A model generated the notes under the pieces. It worked only from the letters and a program-made list of their open reading frames with translations. It ran no database searches and was not told the origin of the DNA. This document shows positions 52,587 to 63,539 of a stretch of DNA of 64,000 nucleotides, piece by piece. A program made the translations under genes and the position numbers. The DNA is from Vandiemenella viatica (taxonomy: Eukaryota; Arthropoda; Insecta; Orthoptera; Morabidae): contig JARYHS010008074.1 in assembly GCA_031002005.1 (NCBI GenBank), positions 11,850,924 to 11,914,923 on the forward strand. Direction: 5' to 3'. How positions within the stretch are numbered: position 1 is the first letter of the stretch; every line of letters starts with the position of its first letter.

Positions 52587-53340
52587 CTACTGTCTAACTC
52601 TGTTACGTTCTCTACTTACCAACCTCTTTAACCCCCTCACCTCCCTATCATAGTACACAGGTTCTGTACTTCTCTTTAGTTTCTGTTTTGGAATAAATGT
52701 TACTTCCACCTTTATCTCTTTGAACTCTTCCCACCTTGACTCACTGTACTTGTGCCTGCCTTCCTTCAATTTGATGAAACGCTCTCTCTCTTAAAGTTCA
52801 AAATCTGTGCCTTTTTATAATCGTACACATTTCCCTTCAGTTTTTGCTGCTGGTTCACTAAATCGTTTAATATCCATCAGATCTGCTTCATGATCACTTA
52901 TTCCTTCAGTTAGTTGGCACCCCACTAGGTTATCATCGGGCTTTATTAGGAATATAAACAAAATATTTTGTCTGCTAGTGTTCTGTTCTACCACTTGGGT
53001 AAATTCTCCTTCCCTTATTAAGGTATTTGCGAATCTGTTCCCTTGTGTTATTAATCTTATTTCTTGCCCAGTTTACACCTGGTAAATTTAAATTCTCATC
53101 AATAATGACCATTCTATTCTCACCTCTGAAATCTTAGTGTGAATTTAATTTCTCCCCTAGTGCCTGATCTTCGTCTGTCATTCTTCCACTGTGGTAAGCA
53201 GCCAACACCCTGATTTTTTGACATGGCGTGTTATCGTCCTGGAAAAGTCTATCGTTATTTGGGTACATGAAGACCGTAAATGCGTGCAAATGATTTTCAT
53301 GTAACTGAACATAACTGTTCAGTTTGATCAGAGGTTCCAA
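52587..53340 (-). pseudogene. LINE endonuclease domain remnant
   Basis: The minus strand contains KLNSYVQLHENHLHAFTVFM, KIRVLAAYHSGRMTDEDQAL, a VIIDENLNLPGVNWARN motif equivalent to the GDFNLPxxxW of apurinic-type LINE endonucleases, and further out-of-frame pieces. It is the only endonuclease region I could find for any CR1-like LINE here. Stops and frameshifts make it inactive, and it cannot be assigned to family A or B. Confidence 0.65.
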
Positions 53341-54652
53341 TAAGCTTGTAAGATGAAATAAAAATATATATTGTATTTATTAATGGCAAACTCTCGACTG
53401 GCTACGATGAGAATTCCAGGAGATTAAACTGTGCTCTACAGGATTAAGTAATATGCTATCTGTTTAGTATATCCGTAGTTCAGGGATCTCTCTGGATGAG
53501 TTTAATGTGCTCTAGAAAAAATGGGGTAAGTCAGTAATGAAAAAAGACGTTAATTTCATACAACTAACAGCCTTCTAGAGAATTTTTGGAAAGGTTACAT
53601 CTGGCAATGTTTAATAGCCCCTAAGAAACAAAAATATTGTAGCAAAACTAGTATATTTTTTTTTAAGGAGAAGTCAACAGAACAACCCACATTTTAGTTT
53701 CTCACAAATTTTGAAAGGAATAAATAATTCATTAATGCCATTATGGATATTTTGTAATTTGTATGAGGCATTTAAGTGTTGATCACTAAATTCTTATAAA
53801 AAAATAAACCATTATGATATAGACTTTAGATTGTAATGGAACTCGAAATGTCTTGGTTCATTACGAATTTATACTCGCCCAAATTACCATACACATTCAT
53901 TCATCTCTGTATGAAATGTAACTTTTTTTAAAAAAAATGAATTATGGATATTTTAGATCACATGAATTAGCACATTCTAATTACAAAACATTTAAATTAT
54001 TCGAACACAGAAAAAAAAATCAATTTGATAAAAAGAAATCAATATGATAAAAATTATGGTTTAATGCTACATAAAAAATTGAATCTTTGAAACCGCGTGT
54101 TTTTTGCATTACAATAAAATGAACTCTAATGGTGCTTAAAAGTGCTCCCGACTAGCGTCAGAATTAGTTTTTTCGCTCATCAGTTCCGTTGCGAAGATGT
54201 CTGCAGGCAAAACGCTGAAGCGGTCCTCTTCACTTTTTTTTTTTTCCTGATCCAATACTTATTACAACATTCACCAACTGACGTGTCACTCTTGGAGACA
54301 CATGAAGAAACAGCCGCGACGGAATCGCCAGGTTTACCTGCAGCAGACAGAGAAAGGAAAACGGCCACTGGGCGGACACTTGCCACCAGACAGGAATTTC
54401 GCTACTTTCCACTGTCTCTCAAAACGGCTGAGCGTTCCCTGGAATATCTATAAATACATAAAAAAACTATGAAAATCAACGATGGCAGAGGTAGGACATT
54501 ATGAACTGAAGTATTCGCTAGCCCGGGCCAGGCAGTATGAGCTGTTGCAGACTGCCTATTACCTGCGATGCAAGATTGCTGGTTGAATCTGTCGTCATAA
54601 GGTTTATGTGGTTTGCTTCCACCAAAGTTTGATGTTTGAGTCTTGACGCTTA
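53341..54652. other. unassigned AT-rich stretch
   Basis: No gene recognised. A 103-codon frame (54142-54453) lacks any motif. GCTGCAGGTAAAC on the minus strand near 54340 would be a plausible splice donor but has no supporting frame. Confidence 0.35.
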
Positions 54653-57030
54653 GACGCAATTCATACAGAAGAGACGTGGCGCGGGCGCGACGCTTTTTGA
54701 AGTCGCTCGTATATTAACAAATGGCGCAATTCACACGGAGGTGGCGAACGAAGCAGCGGCGCGCCTCTTTGAGGCCTCTAGGGGCCCATCTCACACAGAA
54801 GAGACGTGGCGTGGAGACGAGGCGCCTACGTGGCCTCGTCAGTCCAAACAGAAGACTCGCGAGCACGTGGCGTCGGCCATAACATCTGACGACGATGCAA
54901 ATAATTCTCAAAATTATTTTTCTGGTTCGTCATTTATGGCTGAAGAAGGGGAGAAGCGTGGGATTTTCTTTACCTGATTAAAAATTGAGAAATGTATCCC
55001 AAACGTATTAAACTTTTACGGAATATTCTTTTTTAGATTTTAAGAAATTCTTAGTCAATATACAGAAAAACTATCACTTCGAAATTACCAGTTATTCCAT
55101 AGGAAAATGTAGATTACATAATATAAATATATACACTTTTTTGAAAAAATATGAAATAAATAGTCATTAGATGTATGACTAGCCGGTCTCGTATCAGTTT
55201 GTGTTTGAGGCGTGGTACATTTCTCCGTGGACTGGAAGAGATGACGGTAATATGACATAGGTTGGAGATGACGGTTTGTTGATTCTAGTGTCAGCCGTAA
55301 CCATTACTGTGCCCTCGGATTGGCCTTCGCCCACGAGCCTTTCTGTTCTGGACAAGTTAAATTTAAATTCATATCCTGAATTCGTGCTTTCGTTGTGCAT
55401 TCATGACTTTCATATTTGTCAAAATAATTTGCAAAACATCTAGATTGAGTTGAATTACTTTTGGAACGTTTTATTAAACAGTCTGTCTCCCTTGAAAATA
55501 TTTGATATTATAGTTTTGGAATCCTCTTCCTAATAATGTCGCAATTAGCAGCAACGTATGGCGTGTATGTTGATGATGCATTAAGGTATAAGCAGATAGT
55601 GTGAAAACGGCATTTTCTGCCATGGGACGATGGTCTTCATCAGAAACATTATTTTCTGCCTCTTTGTCCGCTGTATTCTGTACCAACTTGTTCTAGGAAG
55701 ACTGAGATTTTGAGTTATCAAAAAAAATAACAAATGTGGTGCCAACTAATATTTCTACCGAACCTGATGGTAGAAGGTTTTTATTTTATATTTTCATTAC
55801 CGCCATGCAATACTTTGGCAACTGTCCTTACAATTGCACACTGGAGAAAAAAAAACAAAAAAAAAAATCGTGCGTTATTAAAAATAATTACCTTTTTTTG
55901 GCAGCATGTAACTGAACGTTCATTCAAAAATTATCTTTTTATTTTCTGAAAGTACTATCAACAATTGAACGAATTGTAAATGAAAACTTGTTATTAGAAA
56001 AACTACAGCTACACTGAAACAGTTCAACGTTTCTACACACTGTAGAGTTTAGTGGTATTAATCAGAAGCAAGTGAAAATTAAAGCTCCGCCAAAATCAGT
56101 TTCGGCTCATAAAAATTGTAAATGATCCCTTTCTTTAGCATCGTCTGTGGTGACAGATGTGGATGGTTTATTTGTGACCGTAGACACCGGCGAATAAAGA
56201 CGAAACAGTGATGGTAGAACTTGCTGTGTAATGACAGATCCTCGGTTAATCCGATTCGGCCTCACTTCCTGGAGATATCATGAACATATCTTTCTATTTC
56301 GTAGTAGATGAAGCATAATATGATGAAACATTTTCTCGTAACAAGTTTTCAAATGATCGTAGGATTACGGAACACGAGATTGTGTAGGAAAGGCAGTCTG
56401 TAGCATGTGCTTACGGTATAGTGACTTATAATACAATACGTAAGTATGTAAATATGTTTCGCTCCTTTCAAAACTGATGTAATTAAGAGATGTGCGTGTT
56501 GATAATATCATATGAAAATACGGTGGGAAATATTCAACTTGTTATGAAGTCCAGTCGCTGAAGAAAACCAAGAATAAAAAGTAAAAAATTGGGGTGTACC
56601 TGAATGAGTATTTCGTGCACGAATTCCGTATAAAGACAGATATTGTGTGGGTTAGTAGCAGTAGTGTTTAAGAATATTCTCCCTTTGGAATAATTAATGG
56701 TAATGAACATGTTTCATTTAATTCCCTAGCGAATATCTGAGTCCTTTTCCTGTGTCCCAAGATTGGGATAATTTAAAAAATTCTATAATTCAGGAAAATT
56801 CTCAATGATTTTAGAAAACCGTAAGTTGAACTCAAAACCGCCGCGCCTTTCGATAGTGAAGAGAACGCGCCTCTTGGAGGTCCGCGCCACCGCGACTTCG
56901 GCCTAGGGGTGCTCCGAAGCGGCGTTATTGTCAGATGAAGAGGAAGTCGTGGTAGTAGCCATGTTGCGCGAGATCCTTCTGTTTTCTTCAGTTTGTACTG
57001 AGGCCACATCCCTTCTGTGTGAATTGGACC
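54653..57030. mobile_element. 2.4-kb DNA transposon with GC-rich ends
   Basis: The left end CAATTCATACAGAAGAGACG and the right end, read on the other strand as CCAATTCACACAGAAGGGAT, are inverted repeats of about 25 bp. TA lies outside both (54651-54652, 57031-57032). Both sub-terminal regions are GC-rich with GGCGCG and CGCGCC blocks, while the middle (54960-56800) is AT-rich. At the left end GAAGAGACGTGGCG recurs near 54668 and 54799. I could not identify a transposase or assign a superfamily. Confidence 0.6.
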
Positions 57031-57035
57031 TAAAA

Positions 57036-58667
57036 TGATTCTTGTTTAGAAAATATAACAAATTCTCTCCAAAGATAACGCAAACATGAAAATTTGGATT
57101 AGAATTATATAGGAAAGCATCGAAAAATAACGCGCCCTGGATTCCACTTCCAGCAGTATAAATATAATTAAAACCGTTGCTGATATAAATAATTATCAAT
57201 TTTTTTTTTAAATTGAATGGTGAAAAAAATATTTTATTTTTGTACGACCAATTGGAAGAAAGATATTCCTCTATACTGATTTTACTGACCTTTGAACAAC
57301 TTGTGAAACGAACATTATATCGATGGGGAGTTTTTACACGTTATTTACAATGCCAAAATTTTTGTGTAGCATATAAAAAAATTGATGGGAATGTTTTTCA
57401 AAGTAAAATTCTCATCTTAATTGGGTTTGTGGTGCTGTGGGCCCATTATTATTTTTTTTTTTTTTTGGTAAGGGGGGGGGGGTGAATTCAAATAATAAAG
57501 AATAGAAATTACGCTAAATTACTAATGAACATTTTCGAAGTGTTGGAGAAAGTGGAGACAAAAGCAAATAAAAGCTTATTTTTGTAGTTTTAGTAGATAA
57601 ATTTTATGTAGTTCTTGGTTGCAGAATTTATGATCTGTCACTGTATGTTCCGTGTAGTGAAACTGATTTACTAATATTATTGCTAAGTAATTATTACAGA
57701 CAAATGGGCAGATAATACAGGGAAAAGGACAAGGATATGGCAGATTCTACTATGTAAGACAACATGCCTTGCCTTGGGGTTAGGCAAAACCTTTGTCTCA
57801 GCTTTGACTGTCTGTAGCCATAGATAATTGTTCAACTTTTGCTTTGCTATAATAAAAGGTCGCCACTTAGCTTGTATAACCTCAGACTAAGAAAAGGTAT
57901 TTCAAATAACGGTCACAGGTCTGTTGTATTGTAGGTAAAAATCAGTATATTCTTGAAATATTATGCAAAGTCATTAAGTCATTATCTCGCCAACCCGGTA
58001 GCACAGTAGTGCTGGCTGGCCGACTGAGTTACATGTTATGTTCACGGTTCCTGGTGTCGCGTCGACTGTAAGGTTCTAGTCGACTCTCTGCACTCACACA
58101 GACCGTGGAAAAGTCGCTCACTTCCGTGTCCACACTAGTAACTTCTGGATAGCTGATCAGATATCAAATCTCACCGCTGAATGTTTCATCATCCAATTTG
58201 ACCGACAACTAAAATAATATTATCACTCGGAAATTTTGCAGATCACTATATCTTGTAACAAACGTCAACTTTAGTTATTATAAAAAAATTTGTAACTTTA
58301 ATAGTTTAGCCGAAAATAAATAATTTTGCTAAGAATTTTCGAAATATTACTCCAGGTGAAACTCAAAGTACTATCTCAAAACTGTGAAGATCTGTTTTCT
58401 TGCTTGAATTAACATAGAAACTGACTCCAAACTTGATATGCAATACTATTTAACCTAACTCATAGTTCTAAGAACAAATTTAGTCATGCAGTTACAAAAT
58501 TTAATGTATACCTGACAACTGATTGTGTCTAGTCTTGGTCTGTATTGTTGAACTGAAATTCTCAATTTAGATTATCCCCGATTCACCAGTTTTATATTTT
58601 TTAGACTAAAACATTTATGCATAATACATTTGGTTTATTTTATTGACACTGGAACCTCAGTCTAATC
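57036..58667. other. unassigned stretch
   Basis: No gene recognised. A T/G-tract region (57447-57481) and a GC-richer segment near 57985-58110 (CCAACCCGGTAGCACAG, GCGTCGACTG), possibly a SINE scrap, are the only notable points. Confidence 0.35.
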
Positions 58668-59076
58668 CAGTGTTTCCCAACCTTTTTTGGGTCATGTCCC
58701 ACCCACTTTCAATATTTTTTTTGCCCCCCATACATAATTTTTAATAAATAAATTATTTGTTATTAAAGAAACTGATATAGGATGGTTTTTGAAAGAAATT
58801 ACTTTAATATTATCATAAAACACTGTAAGTAAAATTAAAAAACATATAATGAAATATTCAAATTCAAAAGATTTATAATAATCATTTATTATGGCAATTT
58901 AGTGTGATCCTTTTAAGAATTTGCTTTTTTGTTATATTTTGTAACCATATCTGGCATTGCGTTTAAATAACCCAAAGACAAAGCGGTAAAGTCGCATCAA
59001 GTCAATTTCTAAATTGCCCCCCTAAAAAAACCAAATTGCCCCCTGTGGGGCGTGGGCCCCACGTTGGGAAACACTG
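58668..59076. mobile_element. hAT-type MITE upstream of exon B
   Basis: The ends CAGTGTTTCCCAAC and GTTGGGAAACACTG are perfect inverted repeats flanked by the 8-bp duplication GTCTAATC (58660-58667 and 59077-59084). The interior has TTGCCCCCC blocks at both sides. It ends 106 bp before exon B. Confidence 0.9.
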
Positions 59077-59182
59077 GTCTAATCAGCAATGTTAATATCA
59101 TCGTGCTCTTGAACTATAAATGTAAATTTCACTACCTCATATATCTGTACAATAAAATCTTGTTGATATCAATATGTTTTAG

Positions 59183-59320
59183 ATTACACGCGGACAGAGG
59201 TCGTCTTTTCGATCATCAGCCTGCTGTTAATCCTGATGGGAACTGTATTCTCGGTGTACACTTTCAGAAACCCGCGCTACATGTTCAAAAGGCTAGCTGG
59301 CGGTATTCACTTCCTTGCCT
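59183..59320 (+). CDS. internal exon B of the claudin/PMP22-like membrane protein gene
   Basis: A 138-nt exon between a pyrimidine-rich TGTTTTAG acceptor and GTAAGT donor. It starts with two codon bases, has 45 codons and ends with one base (phase 1 on both sides, like exon A). The peptide begins YTRTEVVFSIISLLLILMGT and continues through VFSVYTF, a charged loop RNPRYMFKRLAG and GIHFLA. This reads as one transmembrane segment, a short basic cytosolic loop and the start of the next segment, which is the TM2-loop-TM3 layout of claudin, PMP22 and calcium-channel gamma proteins. Joined to exon A it forms an Asn codon. A 90-codon frame overlapping it in another phase is a shadow. The downstream exon with the rest of TM3 was not identified with confidence. 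Confidence 0.8.
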
Positions 59321-60537
59321 GTAAGTATCTAACCATGTCATTACAACTTCTCGGTTTTTTTTTTTTTTTTTTTAATATAATGAACCACCCATAAAGCATG
59401 CAACACATTTCAGTTTATTTTTATTTTATTTACTCCAACCCTTCTTGTTACGCCATGTCACACTTTGACTCTAATCTGAATTTTAACATCATACACTTTG
59501 TAATTTTAAAATTAGAATTTGAATAAAACAGCAATTTGAATGTGATTTCAGTAGTTGTGGACACGTCTCTCCCCCAATTAACATGCGATGTAATTTGTGG
59601 ATGGTCCTAATTAAATAGATGGTTACTGTCTTTCTCAGTATTCATTGAGTGATTACCATCTTTAAATCTTTTTAGCTTACTATTTGTAAATAATGAATGC
59701 CATATTTTCTCTCTCATAACTGTTACTTATAACTTATCAGTTATTATTTTAAATAATTTGCGACTGCCTCAATATTTGGGTTTTTAAAGTTTCGGGTTTT
59801 CCACATACTACGAAATATAAATAAAGAATATAAGATCATAGGGAAGAGGTATTTAGATGACAAGGGAAATTGCTATCAGAGCATGTGCCCCATCGCAAAT
59901 TCAGTAAACTGAAATTAGAATGAATGCTTGTTTGAGAGTTGTGGAGTCATGGAGGAAGAAAACCTCCGTGTGTGGAGTCTGTTACCTAACCTGAAAAAAT
60001 AGCAAACACTGTCATCTCAGCTACCCCATAGCCCACCCTAATTCGGCGAGGCTCAATTTGCACTTCCCGGTTTTTTTATGTAAATATTTCATTAAACTAT
60101 TTGATATGTATGTACGGTATATAAAATCTCATCAGTCCGAAAGTAATATGCACTTAAATGACGTTGTTAATGAAATATTAAATTTCATGTAGGCATATAT
60201 TTTGACTTCTATTTTAGTTTTTAATACTTATAGAAGACTACTACAAAAGTTTCTTTATTATTCTCAACCAGTTTATGGCTGATACAAATACTTACATCTT
60301 GATAGATTTACCTATCACCAAAATCAATACGGTACATTATATGAGTAAACAAAAAATCTATGGTGTTAACCTCACAACCACATTTTTTCTTCTTCTGGTA
60401 ATTTGTGTATTATTAAACCTTTGTGCAACTTTTTTTTGTGCTGTGATTTCAGTATGTCAGACGGAACTGACTTGCCAGTTTTATATTATTGCAAATCTTT
60501 CTTTGTACTAGTCTAGACAAGATTCCTTGGCAACAAC
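59321..60537. other. intron sequence without recognised features
   Basis: AT-rich, with a T run at 59357-59375. No TM3-like exon with a phase-1 acceptor was found in it by eye. Confidence 0.45.
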
Positions 60538-61710
60538 CACAGGTGGGTACAGTTAATCAAAAAGTTAACTTCGTTAATCCGCTCCTAAAAACTTCGATAA
60601 TCGTGAGAGCGTTACATTTTTGCAAATTTAACGCAAGTTAAAGTTATCTGTTAAAAGTTATACTGATGTTTAAGGTATTGTATATTGTGGTCTAAGTAAG
60701 GATTTCTTTATGAAAACTAACAAATTGGGTTCGCACTTGCAAAAGGCTTCGAATTGTTTTTCTTTTTCCCCACGAGTTGGTCCTGCTTTTACTTTTTATC
60801 AAACTATACCTATCTGCATGTATGCATCCTCTTCATATGTTTAAGATTATTAAGGCTAGATACGTGAGCCTTGATTGTATATAGTTAAGGAAAAAAACAG
60901 TTTGTATTCATAGGTAAACTGTTCTCCCCAGTGTTGATGTAAATGCAGCATGCATAACTGCATAAATGTAGTCAAGGATTTTTAATCTTCTTGTTGCTAT
61001 TGCTGCTTTCACTGAAAGATTCTAGATTTTTCAGTTTATAAGGTTATAAAAATATCAAAAGCAATTACCGATCAAAGGGTGTACCGGTTTGCCGATGTAA
61101 AATACAAACGCTCCTGTGCACACCATGCCTAGCGCATGCATCACACTCGGACTCGCGTTTCGCATATTCGTTTGCTATAGGGAGCGTCCATAAACTACGT
61201 AGTTCCATTTTGGCCCTCACATGTAGCCCTGACGTGACTAAAGCCCACTCCCCCTGCGTGACACTTAGCTTTTTTCCCCTATTGAATCCAGAAGACATTT
61301 TGTACAGATTTCTCGTTGACAAGCGAAAACTATTGTATATTAATATCCGGAGATAATTAAATGACTAAAATAAATATTCATATGCTGTTGTGTGTTCTGT
61401 ACCTTATTTTAACTGTGCTCAAATAACATGAGTGAAGAGCTACTAGACTTGTCTCGGGGCCCCTCCCCCCCCCCCCTCACCACGTAGCCACGCGTAGCTT
61501 TCTACCCAAACCCATCCTTTCCTAGAGAGTCCCGTAGTTTATGGGAGCGTGGCGTGCAGCACAATTCAAACGAAATGACATCTGCCAATGTAACAGACTA
61601 AAATTAATGGAAGTTCAATTTAACAGAAGTTAAGAACATAGTTTATGATCTTTTAGGTTAACTTAAGTTGCAAAAATGTAATTTTTCTAGCATTTTTAAT
61701 TAATGCTGTG
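60538..61710. mobile_element. hAT-type element with nested Harbinger-like MITE
   Basis: The ends CACAGGTGGG and GCTGTG are inverted over CACAG and flanked by the 8-bp duplication GCAACAAC (60530-60537 and 61711-61718). Sub-terminal GTTAACTT and AAGTTAAC motifs face each other, and TTTTTGCAA/TTGCAAAAA pairs near both sides. Non-autonomous. MITE copy 4 is inserted within it. Confidence 0.7.
61180..61546. mobile_element. Harbinger-like MITE, copy 4
   Basis: Starts GGGAGCGTCCATAAACTACG and has the family interior (CCAGAAGACATTTTG, GGAGATAATTAAATGA, CATATGCTGTTGTG and C tracts). The right end stops at CCCGTAGTTTATGGGAGCGTG instead of the expected ATGGACGCTCCC, so the terminal repeat is damaged or was converted. 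No clean duplication is visible on the right. Confidence 0.75.
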
Positions 61711-61716
61711 GCAACA

Positions 61717-61719
<3 letters not shown>

Positions 61720-61763
<44 letters not shown>
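61720..61763. repeat. (GT)n microsatellite
   Basis: About 21 GT units. A second run of about 10 GT followed by a G tract lies at 62023-62056, on the other side of the small element below. Confidence 0.97.
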
Positions 61764-61766
<3 letters not shown>

Positions 61767-62021
61767 GGGCGGATCCAGGATTATGCTTTGGGAGGGGCTT
61801 GAGCGGACTTTGGTTTGGGGGGGTGGCTTCAGTGGATTTTGGCTTTAGGGGGGGCTCAAGTCGGGCAAAAGGCACTATTTATATAGTGCCCTCAGGCCTT
61901 GAATCCGCAGAGACTTTTTTTTAAAAAAAAGTCTCCAAAATTACAACGTCGGAGGTGGAACTAGATACTTTTGGGGGCGGGGGCTTGAGGCCCCTAGCCC
62001 CCCCCCCCGTATCCGCACCTG
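61764..62021. mobile_element. small MITE inside a GT repeat
   Basis: The ends CAGGGGCGGATCCAGG and GTATCCGCACCTG are imperfect inverted repeats. GT-rich sequence on both sides hides the target duplication. The interior is GGGGGCTT-rich and has a palindrome CTTTTTTTTAAAAAAAAG near 61915-61932. The layout resembles hAT MITEs. Confidence 0.6.
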
Positions 62022-62316
62022 TTTGTGTGTGTGTGTGTGTGTGTGGGGGGGGGGGGGGCGCGCGCGCCAACAGTTTGAGTATTAGCTGAACGGGACCAAC
62101 TTCGCCAGATCTTTGGTGTTTTATCAATGTATCTCATATGGATCTCCCAACTGCTGTCACTTGCATTTCTGGCCAAGCCCTGCTGTGTCAAATGAAATTT
62201 TATATCACAATGTACATTAATAGAATCCTTGTTAGTTCGTTTTAAAAATTTACTTAATGAACCCTTTTGCCGCAACTGCTCTTTTAGGATATCGCACCTA
62301 TTTTTTTTCTTTTTAG

Positions 62317-62702
62317 CTCCTGACAAGTACTTACGATCCATTCTACACTCTTGTGTGAAACAAATCACAGGTTCTGATATTACCAGACATATACACAAAA
62401 ACTACATTCATACTTCACACCTGACTGGGTTGCTGAACCAAATTCCAACAAGCGGAATCCCAAACAGCCAGGCGGCATTGTGCGCAGAAAGGCGTAGTCC
62501 TCCTGTCGGCGACATCACACGTTTCTGGTACTTCCTAAGAAGCCGGCAACCGACTGGAACAGAAATGGAAAGCTATATCTTCATCGGTTTGAGAGAAGAT
62601 CGAGAATCGCAGTATTCATCAAATCTGTCCAGTTTATGGGAAAATATGATCAACAATGAAGATGCTCTCGACACTAGAACTATTGTGAGCGCAGCTTGTT
62701 AA
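62317..62702 (+). CDS. possible terminal exon, unknown protein
   Basis: A T-rich tract ending TTTTTAG precedes a stop-free stretch of 386 nt. Taken as a phase-1 exon it has two leading bases and 127 codons, then TAA at 62700-62702. That is the phase needed after exon B. The peptide (PDKYLRSILHSCVKQITGSD at its start, SYIFIGLREDRESQYSSNLS near the end) is polar and has no transmembrane segment. It therefore does not look like the TM3-TM4 part expected next. It could be an alternative end of the host gene, a fragment of an unrelated gene, or chance; the antisense strand is also rather open here. I do not recognise the family. Confidence 0.3.
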
Positions 62703-63539
62703 CATTCTAAATTTGTAGATTATTTATTTTAGCAGAAAAATTGTTCGTTAAGTGAGGATAAATTTTGAAGGGGATCGTGGCGGGGCCCCCTCAAGCTTGG
62801 GGCCCCCCGCGACTGTGGTTCTTGCGATAGCCTTAAACCGGCGATGGCAACAACCCATCTTTCAACTGGTTTACGAAAGTCAATAAATCTCTCATTACTT
62901 CCTTTACAGTATACAGATGTCCTAAATCCTTAAAAATTTTATTTACATTATTTAGCTTGGCCATCATTCCCACATTTCAATTGCTTTGAACCTTCAATTT
63001 TTTTTGCATGACATGATAGATAATGTGGAGCTTGTGAGGCAGCACAATTCCTTTTAACAAAAACTCCTTACCTGGTTTAGACATAACTTTCTTAATTTTC
63101 ATTGTTATTATTATTTTGTTACTTTGTATTTATGTAATGTACATGATCTACAGACTTAAGTTTGTTGTCTATAAAATCTCCAAGATACTGTAGGTATATA
63201 TCATTTTGTAACCTTTTAGTTTCAGATCCATTTGTAACAGGTTGCACTCTCTCTACCTGCTTCTCAATTTTTCTCCTTAGTCACCATACATGTTATTTTA
63301 GCCACATTCACACTTCAAAAGTTTTTATTGCCTAGTTTAAACTTATTTTTATCATTTTTTTCTGTTTTTCTTGTGACAATACATAGGGATATCATTGCAA
63401 ATGTGAATTTTGTAATTCTTTAGTATTTCTGATAGACCTTTTACATATATCATATGAATAATAAAGCACCCAATTTGCTTTCTCGTGGAATTCCCCATTT
63501 TGCTTTTTCCTCAGAGTATTATTTAACTTGCTAACCACC
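62703..63539. other. unassigned stretch
   Basis: Contains a GC-rich hairpin GGGGCCCC-CTCAAGCTT-GGGGCCCC at about 62783-62808 and otherwise pyrimidine-rich AT sequence, perhaps part of the LINE that follows. Confidence 0.4.

Larger units (their letters stand above)
11946..59182 (+). other. predicted 47-kb phase-1 intron of the host gene
   Basis: Runs from GTAAGT at 11946 to the TTTTAG acceptor ending at 59182. Exon A leaves one base and exon B supplies two, so the frame is kept. It contains nearly all the transposable elements listed here. Skipped exons or alternative exons inside it cannot be excluded, and transcript data would settle this. Confidence 0.55.

Noticed and set aside
54180..54412. 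Possible first exon on the minus strand with a GCTGCAGGTAAAC donor
   Set aside because: The frame is short, competes with other open frames and has no supporting upstream or downstream signal.
59052..59324. 90-codon frame overlapping exon B
   Set aside because: Its phase does not match the splice-bounded reading, it runs through the MITE end and acceptor, and it lacks the hydrophobic segment.
61994..62398. 134-codon minus-strand frame
   Set aside because: Half of it is the translation of GT and G tracts. The rest overlaps the plus-strand candidate exon and begins at a non-ATG codon just after a stop.
62469..62560. Resemblance of RFWYF in the 62.3-kb frame to a ribosomal protein motif
   Set aside because: Only five residues agree; nothing on either side matches.
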